Below the pieces are notes generated by a model that saw only the letters and a program-made list of their open reading frames with translations, made no database searches and had not been told where the DNA came from. Below, one piece after another: positions 51,481-59,990 of a stretch of 64,000 nt of DNA; within the stretch, counting starts at the first letter, position 1, and every line of letters begins with the position of its first letter. Both the position numbers and the translations under genes were made by a program. The DNA is from an uncultured Bacteroidales bacterium (GTDB lineage: Bacteria > Bacteroidota > Bacteroidia > Bacteroidales > UBA932): positions 1 through 64,000 of the forward strand of contig CAJUEK010000002.1 of assembly GCA_910585445.1 (NCBI GenBank), written 5' to 3'.

Positions 51481-52530
51481 TCAGATTATCAGGAGCGCGT
51501 CACCGTAAGGACCGAATTTGTAGTCCTGCTCAAGGGCGGTCTTGTATGCCTTCATCACGTTTTCGTAGCCTCCGAAAGCTGCCACCGACATGAGCATTGT
51601 AGAGCCCGGGCGATGGAAGTTTGATACGATTGCATTCGGTATAGCGAATCTGTAAGGAGGGAAGATGAATTTGTTGGTCCAGCCGTCGTAAGGGTTGACT
51701 TCGTCGTTTGTCGTGACGTATGTCTCAAGGCCGCGTATAACCGTAATGCCGACTGCGAGCACTTTGTGGCCCTCTCTCTTGGTCTTGTTGATTATTTCGG
51801 CCGCCTCTTCCGTTATTATGAGCCTTTCGGAGTCCATCTTGTGCTTTGAAAGGTCCTCGACATCGACCTCGCGAAAATGCCCGATGCCCATGTGGAGAGT
51901 CAGGAATGTCTTGTTGATGTCCTTGAGAATCATTCTGTTGAAGAGCTCGCGGCTGAAGTGCAGGCCTGCCGCCGGGGCGGATACTGCTCCCTCATGCTTT
52001 GCGAAAATTGTCTGGAAGTTCTCTTTGTCCTCTTCCGTCACGGTTTTCTTTACCCAATCCGGAACCGGTGTCTGGCCAAGTCCGAAGAGAGTCTCCTTGA
52101 AGTCCTCATAAGGTCCGTCGTACAAAAAGCGCAGGGTACGTCCCCTTGATGTCGTATTGTCAATGACTTCGGCCACAAGGCTCTCGTCGTCTCCGAAATA
52201 CAGCTTGTTGCCTATTCTTATCTTGCGGGCAGGGTCAACGATTACGTCCCAGAGCCTCTGCTCGCGGTTCAGTTCCCTGAGGAGGAACACCTCGATGTCA
52301 GCTCCGGTCTTCTCTTTGTTTCCGTACAGCCTTGCCGGGAACACTTTTGTGTCGTTAAGGACAAAGGTGTCACCCTTGCCGAAATATTCTATGATGTCTT
52401 TGAAAAGCTTGTGCTCAATCTCTCCGGTAGCTTTGTGGAGGACCATGAGCTTGCACTCGTCGCGCCATCTCGGCGGCTCTGCGGCGATTTTGTCAGCAGG
52501 AAGCTGGAACTGGAATTGTGATAACTTCAT
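51481..52530 (-). CDS. queA: tRNA preQ1(34) S-adenosylmethionine ribosyltransferase-isomerase
   Basis: A 349-residue QueA that transfers the ribosyl part of SAM to preQ1 in tRNA during queuosine synthesis. Family blocks include [15 protein letters not shown] at the start, [44 protein letters not shown] and [16 protein letters not shown] near the end. It is a single gene with its own terminator downstream; the upstream 79 bases carry no perfect -7 box. Confidence 0.96.
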   Translation of the reverse strand: MKLSQFQFQLPADKIAAEPPRWRDECKLMVLHKATGEIEHKLFKDIIEYFGKGDTFVLNDTKVFPARLYGNKEKTGADIEVFLLRELNREQRLWDVIVDPARKIRIGNKLYFGDDESLVAEVIDNTTSRGRTLRFLYDGPYEDFKETLFGLGQTPVPDWVKKTVTEEDKENFQTIFAKHEGAVSAPAAGLHFSRELFNRMILKDINKTFLTLHMGIGHFREVDVEDLSKHKMDSERLIITEEAAEIINKTKREGHKVLAVGITVIRGLETYVTTNDEVNPYDGWTNKFIFPPYRFAIPNAIVSNFHRPGSTMLMSVAAFGGYENVMKAYKTALEQDYKFGPYGDALLII

Positions 52531-52609
52531 ATCTGTAGGTAAAAATTAACAGCAAAATACACTACATTATACGATTTTTTGCCGGTTTTGTTTCACAATG
52601 CCGTAAAAA

Positions 52610-53221
52610 TTATATCCGTGCTTCCCGAAATACCTCAGCGATAGAGGGATACGTGTTGAGCAAAAATGTGGGAAGGCTTGATTTTGCGACCCATGCGGCC
52701 TTGGCTATGTCCTCTTCCCTCTGTGGCGTGAGGTCTGTCGGGTCTGTGTAAAGCATGTCGAACCACCATGTGTGCTTGAGATGCCATTTGCCGTCTCTCC
52801 TGTAGCAGTGGTCGGTCACGCATATCAGTTCACGCAGTTCAATCTTGTCTATCCCCGTCTCTTCCTGCACTTCCCGGAGCGCTGTTGTCCTTATGTCCTC
52901 TCCTTCTTCCTGATGACCTTTGGGGAGGTCCCACAGGCCGTTCCTGCTTATCAGGAGGAAGTCGCCCCTTCTGTTGGACACGAGTCCGCCGCCGGCATTC
53001 ACCTCCGTGAACTCCGCGCATATTCTCCTGTAGGTGTGCTCCGGGTCTGTGCTCGGGATGTATATCCTGTGCAGTGTGGCAGAAGCTTCAAACATTCCCA
53101 CAAGAGAATGTATGCATGAGTCTTCGCCATAGCTGAAAAGTATGGCGTTCGGATCGGAAAGTGCCTGTTCCGTTGGGGGACAGATTATTATGCATCTCTT
53201 TTCGAAGTATATTTTGTGCAT
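52610..53221 (-). CDS. NUDIX hydrolase
   Basis: A 203-residue protein with a NUDIX domain in its second half. The NUDIX box runs from Gly102 to Ile124 and matches GX5EX7REUXEEXGU exactly (Gly102, Glu108, REVQEETGI). The N-terminal 70 residues form a separate small domain with no motif I recognise. The open frame reaches 53473, but that extension translates repeat-containing spacer. The ATG at 53221 (MHKIYFEKRC) is the better start. The family cleaves nucleoside diphosphates linked to other groups; the substrate is unknown. It is divergent from pyrE. Confidence 0.88.
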   Translation of the reverse strand: MHKIYFEKRCIIICPPTEQALSDPNAILFSYGEDSCIHSLVGMFEASATLHRIYIPSTDPEHTYRRICAEFTEVNAGGGLVSNRRGDFLLISRNGLWDLPKGHQEEGEDIRTTALREVQEETGIDKIELRELICVTDHCYRRDGKWHLKHTWWFDMLYTDPTDLTPQREEDIAKAAWVAKSSLPTFLLNTYPSIAEVFREARI

Positions 53222-53238
53222 TTGACCTATAAATTTAT

Positions 53239-53246
53239 TATCTTTG
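53239..53246 (+). promoter_or_regulatory. Promoter for pyrE: -7 box with a possible -33
   Basis: TATCTTTG is a perfect TAnnTTTG box. A TTTG at 53213-53216 lies 22 bases upstream, close to the normal 19-21. It would give pyrE a leader of about 230 bases that contains both repeat copies. Confidence 0.55.
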
Positions 53247-53276
53247 CGCAATTGGCATTTGCCGCACTTGTTTTTG

Positions 53277-53384
53277 CAGGACAAATATAGCCAAAGTTGA
53301 GTGCAGAGGGAAAATTTATTTTCATTATGCCGAAACCAAGCGTATATATGTCCGCCAGGACAAATATAGCCAAAGCCGAGAGCA
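53277..53384. repeat. Two direct copies of a 29-base intergenic repeat
   Basis: CAGGACAAATATAGCCAAAG is found twice (53277-53296 and 53356-53375), each followed by a near-identical YYGAGDGCA. The copies start 79 bases apart. On the minus strand each copy contains TATATTTGTCC, a perfect -7 box in promoter orientation for the NUDIX gene. The following stretch TCAAGCTTGC is also doubled (near 53388 and 53418), and CGTCAA/TTGACG form a hairpin (53386-53411). This resembles dispersed intergenic repeats I associate with Bacteroidales genomes. Confidence 0.7.
53282..53289 (-). promoter_or_regulatory. -7 box for the NUDIX gene inside repeat copy 1
   Basis: The minus strand reads TATATTTG, 61 bases before the NUDIX ATG. 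An identical box is in repeat copy 2 (53361-53368). Which copy is used cannot be told from sequence. Confidence 0.45.
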
Positions 53385-53481
53385 AACGTCAAGCTTGCTT
53401 GTAAATTGACGCAGGCATCAAGCTTGCCCACCCAAGCCAGGCAAAATGAAACGGACGGAAAACAGAAAAACAATAAAAGAT

Positions 53482-54126
53482 ATGAATATGGAATGTGTAG
53501 AAAATGCGGTTGCCGGGTCCCTTCTGGACATCAAGGCCGTAATGCTGAGGCCTGAGAGCCCGTTCACATGGGCTTCCGGATGGTTGTCTCCAATTTATTG
53601 TGACAACAGGAGAATCTTGTCATATCCAGAAATCCGCGAAAAAGTGTGCACTTGGATGGCGGACATCATCAAAACTAAATATCCTGATGTTGAAGTGATT
53701 GCAGGTGTGGCTACCGGAGCGATAGCGCACGGCTATCTCGTGGCGCATCTCCTCGGCAAGCCGTTCATATATGTCAGGCCAAAGGCCAAGGACCACGGCA
53801 CCGGTGCGCAGATTGAGGGCATACTCGAGGACGGCGCAAAGGTTGTCATCGTAGAGGACCTGATTTCAACTGGCAAGAGCAGCCTTGCGGCGAAAGACGC
53901 CCTTGTCGGGGCCGGCGCGGATGTAATGGGCATGGTGGCGATTTTCTCGTACAATTTCAACCAGGCACGCAAGGCGTTCGAGGATGCAAATGTCGAGCTT
54001 ACCACACTTTCAAATTATGATACCCTGATATCAGTGGCAATGGATAGAGGCTACGTCAGAGAGTCGGACATGGAACTTCTGAAGGAGTGGAGGTATTCTC
54101 CTTCCACCTGGGGCAAAAACGAATAG
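53482..54126 (+). CDS. pyrE: Orotate phosphoribosyltransferase
   Basis: A 214-residue enzyme that joins orotate to PRPP in UMP synthesis. The substrate-binding start FTWASGWLSPIYCDNR, the flexible catalytic loop YVRPKAKDHGTGAQIEG and the PRPP-binding motif VVIVEDLISTGKSSLAA are present. The frame opens at 53446, but that start lies in repeat-rich leader. The ATG at 53482 or 53488 gives the usual family length of about 212. It is followed by two plus-strand genes in tight spacing. Confidence 0.94.
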   Translation: MNMECVENAVAGSLLDIKAVMLRPESPFTWASGWLSPIYCDNRRILSYPEIREKVCTWMADIIKTKYPDVEVIAGVATGAIAHGYLVAHLLGKPFIYVRPKAKDHGTGAQIEGILEDGAKVVIVEDLISTGKSSLAAKDALVGAGADVMGMVAIFSYNFNQARKAFEDANVELTTLSNYDTLISVAMDRGYVRESDMELLKEWRYSPSTWGKNE

Positions 54127-54129
54127 GCT

Positions 54130-54609
54130 ATGGCTGTTGAGATAAAGAGCAAGAGGGCAGTTGTTTCAAAGCCTCCTTATGAACTTTATATGGCTTTCGC
54201 CGACATGCGCAATCTCGTGCGTTTCCTTCCAGAAGACAAGAAGGCTGATGTGAGTGCCGATTATGATTCGATTCATGCCGTTGTGCAGGGATTCAACGTC
54301 GGTGTAAAGGTTGCGGACAGGGTGCCTTATTCCAAAATCGGCTTTGTAGATGACGGCGCGCCGTTCCATTTCAGCCTTACGCTGCATTTTGACGCAGCCT
54401 CAGACCCTTATAAGACAGATTTCGGCATCGTGCTTGACGCGGACCTGAATTTCATGATGAAGGCTCTGCTTGGCTCAAAAATCAAGGATGCGCTTGACAA
54501 GGCGGTTGATGCCATGGTGGCGATGTCCGAAGGAAGGATGCCGGAAGGAGTGGATCCGTCCATGTATCCGGAAGGTTTTGACCCATCCAAATCCGGTCTA
54601 TGGTCTTGA
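54130..54609 (+). CDS. SRPBCC-like small protein of unknown function
   Basis: A 159-residue cytoplasmic protein, 3 bases after pyrE and overlapping the next gene by 10. Its pattern (AVVSKPPYELYMAFADMRNLVRFLP near the start, a beta-rich middle, and a long amphipathic helix at about 100-135) resembles the START/SRPBCC hydrophobic-pocket fold. The C-terminus is Pro/Gly/Ser-rich (PEGVDPSMYPEGFDPSKSG). No catalytic residues are evident. A pyrE-linked role is suggested by position only. Confidence 0.75.
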   Translation: MAVEIKSKRAVVSKPPYELYMAFADMRNLVRFLPEDKKADVSADYDSIHAVVQGFNVGVKVADRVPYSKIGFVDDGAPFHFSLTLHFDAASDPYKTDFGIVLDADLNFMMKALLGSKIKDALDKAVDAMVAMSEGRMPEGVDPSMYPEGFDPSKSGLWS

Positions 54610-55988
54610 CCGGTCCGTTCAGGGAATATCTTGAAGAAGCGATAGGGAAGGACAATGCCCTTGTCGCTTTTTCTGCTTTTGACATGCCTGCTTCCGTTTC
54701 TGTGAGGATGAATCCTTTCAAGGGATGCAAGGCTTTTGAAGGCAATCCGGTGCCGTGGAGCATGCACGGATTGACTTTGCCGGACAGGCCGGTGTTTACT
54801 TTGGACCCGCTTTTCCATGCGGGGGCCTATTACGTGCAGGATTCGTCTTCAATGTTTGTCGGACATGTTTTCCGCAGCATTCTTCCTGCAGTGGATTTGC
54901 CATCGGACAGGCCGCTCAGGGTGCTTGACCTTTGTGCTGCTCCGGGAGGCAAGACTACGGACTTGGCTGCGTCATTGCGTGATGCCACAGGTGACGGCTT
55001 TATGCTTGTTGCAAATGAGGTGATGAAATCCAGGGCCGGTGTGCTTGCCGGAAATGTGGCGCTGTGGGGTGACCCTAATGTGGCGGTAACTTCAGATGAC
55101 CCGAAAGCTTTTGCCGCCCTGCCCGGATTTTTTGATGTTATCGTGGCTGATGTGCCTTGTTCTGGAGAGGGAATGTTCCGCAAGGATGCACAGGCAGTGG
55201 AACAGTGGTCGGAGGACAATGTGGCTCTATGCCAGGCAAGGCAGAGACGCATAATTGCCGATGTTTGGCCAGCGCTTGCTCCAGGCGGCATGCTGATTTA
55301 TTCGACCTGCACTTTCAACAGGCTTGAAAATGACTCCAATGTGAAGTGGATGGAAGCTGAACTTGGGGCTGAATGCGTTTTTGGGGATTATGTTTCTGAT
55401 GATTTCAAGGGACTGATACGTACAGAATGCGGATGCAGTCTTGTGCCTGGCTTTGTGGACGGGGAAGGGCAGTATTGCAGTGTGTTGAGAAAGGGGCAAG
55501 GCTCATGTGCAGATGTGGCTTCCTGGCAGGGAAAGAACGGGCGGGGAGCACGTGGGCGGAAGGAAGAGCCGCTCCCGAAATCAGTTGAAATGCTTGTCAA
55601 TGTGCCGTGTTCATTCCGCACGAGAGGAGGCACGGTCGTGGCCGTACCTTCTGGCATCACTGCCGATGTGGCTTCTCTGGGAGAGGCCCTGCATGTGCTT
55701 GCAGCCGGTTGTGCCGTCGGCATGCTGAAGGGAAGTGACCTGGTTCCTGATGCGGATCTTGCACTTTCGCTGATTTTTGCTTCCGATGTCTTTCCGCGTG
55801 TTGAGGTGGACAGGAATGTGGCGCTGGCATATCTGCACAGGGATGCCGTCACATTTCCCGAGGCTTCCAAAGGATATCTTACGGTAGTATATGAAGGACT
55901 TCCGCTGGGGTTTGTAAAGAATCTCGGAAACCGGTGCAACAGCCTGTATCCTCAGGGGCGCCGTATCAGAATGGATATAAAGATTTGA
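54600..55988 (+). CDS. RsmF/RsmB-type rRNA (cytosine-C5)-methyltransferase
   Basis: A 462-residue RNA m5C methyltransferase. The N-terminal part has MPASVSVRMNPFKG. The SAM loop is VLDLCAAPGGKTTDLA (about 108-123). Cys187 is in the DVPCSGEGMFRKD block and the catalytic Cys237 in YSTCTFN. The C-terminal region (about 390-462) is the RNA-binding extension found in RsmF-type proteins (LGFVKNLGNRCNSLYP). It probably methylates 16S rRNA; the exact cytosine is not deducible. It overlaps the SRPBCC-like gene by 10 bases. Confidence 0.9.
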   Translation: MVLTGPFREYLEEAIGKDNALVAFSAFDMPASVSVRMNPFKGCKAFEGNPVPWSMHGLTLPDRPVFTLDPLFHAGAYYVQDSSSMFVGHVFRSILPAVDLPSDRPLRVLDLCAAPGGKTTDLAASLRDATGDGFMLVANEVMKSRAGVLAGNVALWGDPNVAVTSDDPKAFAALPGFFDVIVADVPCSGEGMFRKDAQAVEQWSEDNVALCQARQRRIIADVWPALAPGGMLIYSTCTFNRLENDSNVKWMEAELGAECVFGDYVSDDFKGLIRTECGCSLVPGFVDGEGQYCSVLRKGQGSCADVASWQGKNGRGARGRKEEPLPKSVEMLVNVPCSFRTRGGTVVAVPSGITADVASLGEALHVLAAGCAVGMLKGSDLVPDADLALSLIFASDVFPRVEVDRNVALAYLHRDAVTFPEASKGYLTVVYEGLPLGFVKNLGNRCNSLYPQGRRIRMDIKI

Positions 55989-55992
55989 GAAT

Positions 55993-56916
55993 ATGACTTA
56001 TAAGAGATGTGTTGCAGCGGCAGCGGCTTTGTCCTTCTGTCTCTGCGCTTTCTGCCAGCCAGGCAGATTTGAACGTAAATATGACCTTCTTGTCTCTCAG
56101 CTCGGTCCTGCCGGAGTCGGTGTCGAGACTGTGCTGGACAATTGGGAGGCGGAGGATTCCACTGATGCAAAGATGCTGCTGGGCCGCTTCAGCTATTATT
56201 TTGCAAAGTCCCAGACCGGCGCGGTGGTGCAGAAGCCGCAGAGCCGGTATCTCGGGATGGAGCCTATTCTGAGCCTGAAGGACAGCACCGGAAATGACGT
56301 CCATTATTTTCAGGTGAACGAATTTGATGATGAATTGTATGCGAAAGCCGTCAAGGCGGCGGACAGGGCAATCTCATTCTGGCCTGACAGGCTTGATTTC
56401 CGTTTCCTCAAGGCAAATGCCTATATCGCTTATGAGAAGGAGAGCCCGGATATGGCCTTGTCATATCTTAAGAATCTTGCGTCAGAGGGTGCGGCGAAGA
56501 CGGCTGCCTGGGAATACGAAGGTGAAGAGGTTGACGGGGATTTCTTCGCTGAGGCCATGCAGGAGTATTGCTACAGTTTTTATTCAATCGGAAGCCCGTC
56601 GTCTTATGAGGCATTCAGGTCCTTGTCCGAGCACCTTGTGAAATTGTATCCGGAGCATGTCGGCTTTGTGAATAATATCGGGTCTTACCATATGGTCGCA
56701 AAGAATGACTATAAGACGGCCCTCAAATATTACGCAAAAGTCCTTAAAAAGCGTCCGGATGACTATACGGCCATAAAGAACGGCACGCTTGCCGCACGCA
56801 AGGCAGGGAACAGGAAACTTGAACTGAAGTATCTTGCTCTCCTGGCCGAGCATGGAACCGAAAATGAGCGCATGGCTGCCGAGGCCCGCATAAAGTCCCT
56901 GTCAGGCGGACGCTAA
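55993..56916 (+). CDS. Secreted TPR-repeat protein
   Basis: A 307-residue protein with a signal peptide (about 1-20, LCAFCQ). Helical repeats of tetratricopeptide type run from about 115 to 300, the clearest being the pair around FVNNIGSYHMVAKNDYKTALKYYAKVLKKRPDDYTAIKNGTLAARKAG. Such proteins usually scaffold envelope complexes. It follows the methyltransferase by 4 bases. The specific partner is unknown. Confidence 0.82.
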   Translation: MTYKRCVAAAAALSFCLCAFCQPGRFERKYDLLVSQLGPAGVGVETVLDNWEAEDSTDAKMLLGRFSYYFAKSQTGAVVQKPQSRYLGMEPILSLKDSTGNDVHYFQVNEFDDELYAKAVKAADRAISFWPDRLDFRFLKANAYIAYEKESPDMALSYLKNLASEGAAKTAAWEYEGEEVDGDFFAEAMQEYCYSFYSIGSPSSYEAFRSLSEHLVKLYPEHVGFVNNIGSYHMVAKNDYKTALKYYAKVLKKRPDDYTAIKNGTLAARKAGNRKLELKYLALLAEHGTENERMAAEARIKSLSGGR

Positions 56917-56919
56917 GCA

Positions 56920-57636
56920 CTATTCTGCTTTTGCGCCTGCGGAGTCAAGTGTCTTGCCGAAGATTTTTTCTGTCAGAGGCTCAAAGAATCTCATGAGAAA
57001 TCCTGTCAGAATGGCGGATATGAATGTACCTTCACGTATCACTACGGTATCGTCGGTTCCGAGGAATCGGTTGAAAGCTATGACGGAAGCGGCTGCAGAG
57101 AGCAGTACGAGCGCGAAATCAAAAACAATTTTGACATTGCGGAAAGGATAGTACCATACGTCGGCGAGGGCTGCTACGGTCATCTCGCCGGCGAGCATCC
57201 ATGCTTTAGAACGTACTTCAATGCTGATTCCGGCAGCTGTAATTGCACAGGAGAGCAGAAGGAGCGAAAATTTGCCAAGGTATGAAGACACGTTAATCCA
57301 GTCAAGAGCCCATATTGAGGCGTCGGTAAGGAAGCCGAATACGAAAGCGGCCGCGATTTGCATCAGATTCTCCATTTTGAAGCGCTTTCCCAGCAGGACA
57401 ATCTGGAATAAGATGAAAAAGAAGTGCATCAATATCGTATATTGTCCGACAGTGAGGCCACCGATGAGGCTTGCAACGTAAGGAGGGCAGGAAATCGGAG
57501 CAGTTCCGAGGTCTGACTTGATTGACAGGGCGACTCCGATGGCTACAAGCAGAAGTCCGATTGTAGCTATGCCGTAACGGACAAGAATGTTCTTTATTGT
57601 GCTTTTGTTCATGTCTTTTTTATAATTCCCGTTCAT
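56920..57636 (-). CDS. YitT/YczE-like integral membrane protein
   Basis: A 238-residue protein with five or six hydrophobic helices. The N-terminal stretch GIATIGLLLVAIGVALSIKSDLGTAPISCPPY and GLTVGQYTILMHFFFILFQIVLLGKRF match the YitT/YczE group of unknown transport function. Two start codons are possible: ATG at 57636, or ATG at 57612 (230 residues). Both are preceded by the same AAAAGAC, because the AAAAGACATGAAC segment is duplicated. It converges with the TPR gene. Confidence 0.85.
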   Translation of the reverse strand: MNGNYKKDMNKSTIKNILVRYGIATIGLLLVAIGVALSIKSDLGTAPISCPPYVASLIGGLTVGQYTILMHFFFILFQIVLLGKRFKMENLMQIAAAFVFGFLTDASIWALDWINVSSYLGKFSLLLLSCAITAAGISIEVRSKAWMLAGEMTVAALADVWYYPFRNVKIVFDFALVLLSAAASVIAFNRFLGTDDTVVIREGTFISAILTGFLMRFFEPLTEKIFGKTLDSAGAKAE

Positions 57637-57707
57637 GTCTTTTGTATTATTTCGGCAAATATGACTATTTTTCCCGTATATACGGCATCCTCTGCCGTTT
57701 TTTTAGC

Positions 57708-57715
57708 TATTTTTG
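57708..57715 (+). promoter_or_regulatory. -7 box almost abutting the LolE-like start codon
   Basis: TATTTTTG matches TAnnTTTG and ends only 5 bases before the ATG at 57720. If used, transcription would begin at or next to the start codon, giving a leaderless or nearly leaderless mRNA. Confidence 0.45.
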
Positions 57716-57719
57716 TCAG

Positions 57720-58907
57720 ATGCATGCATCATTTTTCATAGCAGGACGCCTGAGGTTCAGGGGAAAATTCGCTTCCGTTTCGATAGCGGTGAGCTTTCTT
57801 GTAATGATATTGGCCGTTTCCATATCGTCAGGTTTCCGTCATGAAATCCGTGCGGAACTTTCCGGGCTTGCCGGTGATGTGCAGCTGACCAGGCCGGACA
57901 TGAATTATCTTGACGGAAGTTCTCCTGTAGCCTCTGAGCCTTCATATCTTCCGCATGTGGCGGCGCTTCCGCAAGTCGGTAAGGTCGTGCCGGCAGTTTA
58001 CCGTGCAGGAATTGTCAAAAACGGGGATGACATATATGGAGTCCTTGTCAAGGGGATACCCGATGTGGCCTCTGAGCGCGGATTCGGGGAAGATTCCCTG
58101 GCGCTTGCTGTTTCCGTGCCCTCACGGCTCGCGCAGTTGGCTGGGCTTGCTCCTGGAGACAGGATGCTGACATATTTCATAGGGGAGAAGATAAAGGTAA
58201 GGCAGTTCCGTGTTGCTGCCGTGCATGAGACTGTTGCAGGTGCTGATGACAGGTTCCTGGTCTATGCGGATATTGATGACATGAGAAGGCTCAACGGATG
58301 GGACGGCAGCATGGCTTCGGCTCAGGAAGTCTATCTCAAGCCGGAGTATCGTGATGAGAAGCATATAATGGCGGCTGAAAATGAAATCGGCTTCATTGCA
58401 GGAGCATATTCCCGGGAAGACGAGCCTGCTGTGGTGGCATCTTCGTCCGTCTCCAGGTTTCCTCAGATATTCGGATGGCTCAGCCTGATTGATTTCAATG
58501 TATTTTTCATTCTGCTTCTGATGAGCATAGTGGCCGGGTTCAACATGATATCCGGGCTGCTTATCATGCTGTTTGAGAATATATCCACCATCGGTCTTCT
58601 GAAGTCCCTTGGCATGACTGACCGGTCAATTGCAGGGGTTTTTCTTTCAAGTGCCTCGGTTCTTGTCCTGAAGGGAATGGCTGTCGGAAATTTTCTGGCC
58701 TTGGCGTTATGTCTTGTGCAGGACCGTACCAAAGTCCTGAAGCTTGACCCTGAGAATTATTTCGTGCCGTTCGTGCCTGTACATGCTGACTTGGGGATGA
58801 TAGTGCTTGCGGACCTCGCGGCTTTTATTGTAATAATGCTGCTGATGCTTCTCCCTTGCCTTTTCATATCCAAGGTCGATCCTTCAGAGACATTGAGGGT
58901 TAAGTGA
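57720..58907 (+). CDS. LolC/E-like ABC transporter permease (FtsX family)
   Basis: A 395-residue permease. The frame opens at 57597, but the upstream part is Cys/Tyr-rich non-family sequence. The ATG at 57720 starts MHASFFIAGRLRFRGKFASVSIAVSF, the typical LolE beginning. One transmembrane helix is at about 20-42. A periplasmic MacB-like domain runs to about 255. Three helices follow at about 262-395, with the family's GLLIMLFENISTIGLLKSLGMTDRSI coupling loop. It probably extracts lipoproteins from the inner membrane with an ATPase encoded elsewhere. It is a single gene, with its stop abutting the convergent transglycosylase gene. Confidence 0.88.
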   Translation: MHASFFIAGRLRFRGKFASVSIAVSFLVMILAVSISSGFRHEIRAELSGLAGDVQLTRPDMNYLDGSSPVASEPSYLPHVAALPQVGKVVPAVYRAGIVKNGDDIYGVLVKGIPDVASERGFGEDSLALAVSVPSRLAQLAGLAPGDRMLTYFIGEKIKVRQFRVAAVHETVAGADDRFLVYADIDDMRRLNGWDGSMASAQEVYLKPEYRDEKHIMAAENEIGFIAGAYSREDEPAVVASSSVSRFPQIFGWLSLIDFNVFFILLLMSIVAGFNMISGLLIMLFENISTIGLLKSLGMTDRSIAGVFLSSASVLVLKGMAVGNFLALALCLVQDRTKVLKLDPENYFVPFVPVHADLGMIVLADLAAFIVIMLLMLLPCLFISKVDPSETLRVK

Positions 58908-59990
58908 TTATGTCTGTGGACAGATTCTGCAGATGGCCTCATAATGAGACATGACGCTGTCCACATATTCGAGAGTCTCCTCCCCGTTGAATTTGCCGAG
59001 CCTTACGGACTCGTCTTCAAGTATTGAATCTTCCCTCATGAGCGGAATCAGGCCTGCCACCTCGTCCCATACGTTTATGTCCGCCTGTCTTGACGCTGCA
59101 AAATTGCGGCAGTCCCTGACTCTCCCTTCTCCGGCATTATATGCGGCCAGAGTGAATTTTATCAGCTCTCCCTCCTCCATTCCGCATTTGCTGAAAATCT
59201 TTTGCAGCCGTTTCAGATGACTTGTACCTGCGAGGAGATTCTGGTCCGGATTCGTGAGGTCGCTTACCTTGTAATATTCTGCAGTATGCGGCATTACCTG
59301 CATCAGACCGCTTGCACCGCGGTGTGATCTGGAACTTATAGAGAATTTGGATTCCTGATAGACCACGGCGGCAAGCATCCTCCAGTCCCATCCCAGTTCG
59401 GATGCGTGTTTTTTTATCAGGTCATCATAGGGGCTTATGATTTCTGAAATCTCTCCTCTGTCAGCGCGCTTGTGAGGGTCGAATGTACGGAAATATCTGT
59501 CATGAAGGTGAAGATATTCCTCTGAAGCCCGGACATTGCTTATCCAGTTGTTTATCTGACGGATTTCCCTTACGTTATCTGCTGCGGTCGCCCATGATGA
59601 GCAATGAGTGATTCTATGGGAGAAGTTGATGTCTTCCAGGCCGGCATGCACATCCGGATGCAGCACCAGCATGTCAATCCTGCCGGCACGCAGCGAATCG
59701 AGCCATCCGTAAGCGCCCTTGCCCTCCACAAGAGTCGTTACCGTGCATCTGTTGTCTTGGGCGAATTTCTCCAAAAGCTCGTAGCAGAATCCGCTTTCCA
59801 GCCCGTGGGCACCTCTCATGTCGTCCCCGAGGATGATTACGCAGGTCAGCTCTTTGTCCGTGAATGCATTGTCCCTGGCTCCGCCTGATGTCTTGCTGCC
59901 CTCAAACAGTCCCGGGGCCGTGAATGCCATTATGACGGTCAGCACGGAACATCTGAGGATTCTTGCGGTGTCTTCTTTGAGTTTCATCAT
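58908..59990 (-). CDS. MltF-like membrane-bound lytic transglycosylase
   Basis: A 360-residue protein with a hydrophobic N-terminus (about 9-27, signal or anchor). It has a periplasmic solute-binding-like domain (about 45-185, with GWLDSLRAGRIDMLVLHPD) and a C-terminal SLT domain (about 190-345). The catalytic Glu213 is in WDWRMLAAVVYQESKF, followed by GASGLMQVMPHTA and LAAYNAGEGRV. It cleaves the glycan strand between MurNAc and GlcNAc. The frame reaches 60215 inside the porin gene; the ATG at 59990 (or 59987) overlaps the porin stop. Confidence 0.9.
   Translation of the reverse strand: MMKLKEDTARILRCSVLTVIMAFTAPGLFEGSKTSGGARDNAFTDKELTCVIILGDDMRGAHGLESGFCYELLEKFAQDNRCTVTTLVEGKGAYGWLDSLRAGRIDMLVLHPDVHAGLEDINFSHRITHCSSWATAADNVREIRQINNWISNVRASEEYLHLHDRYFRTFDPHKRADRGEISEIISPYDDLIKKHASELGWDWRMLAAVVYQESKFSISSRSHRGASGLMQVMPHTAEYYKVSDLTNPDQNLLAGTSHLKRLQKIFSKCGMEEGELIKFTLAAYNAGEGRVRDCRNFAASRQADINVWDEVAGLIPLMREDSILEDESVRLGKFNGEETLEYVDSVMSHYEAICRICPQT

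Noticed and set aside
53222..53473. 84-residue N-terminal extension of the NUDIX protein
   Set aside because: It translates intergenic repeats and a promoter region; the ATG at 53221 is better supported.
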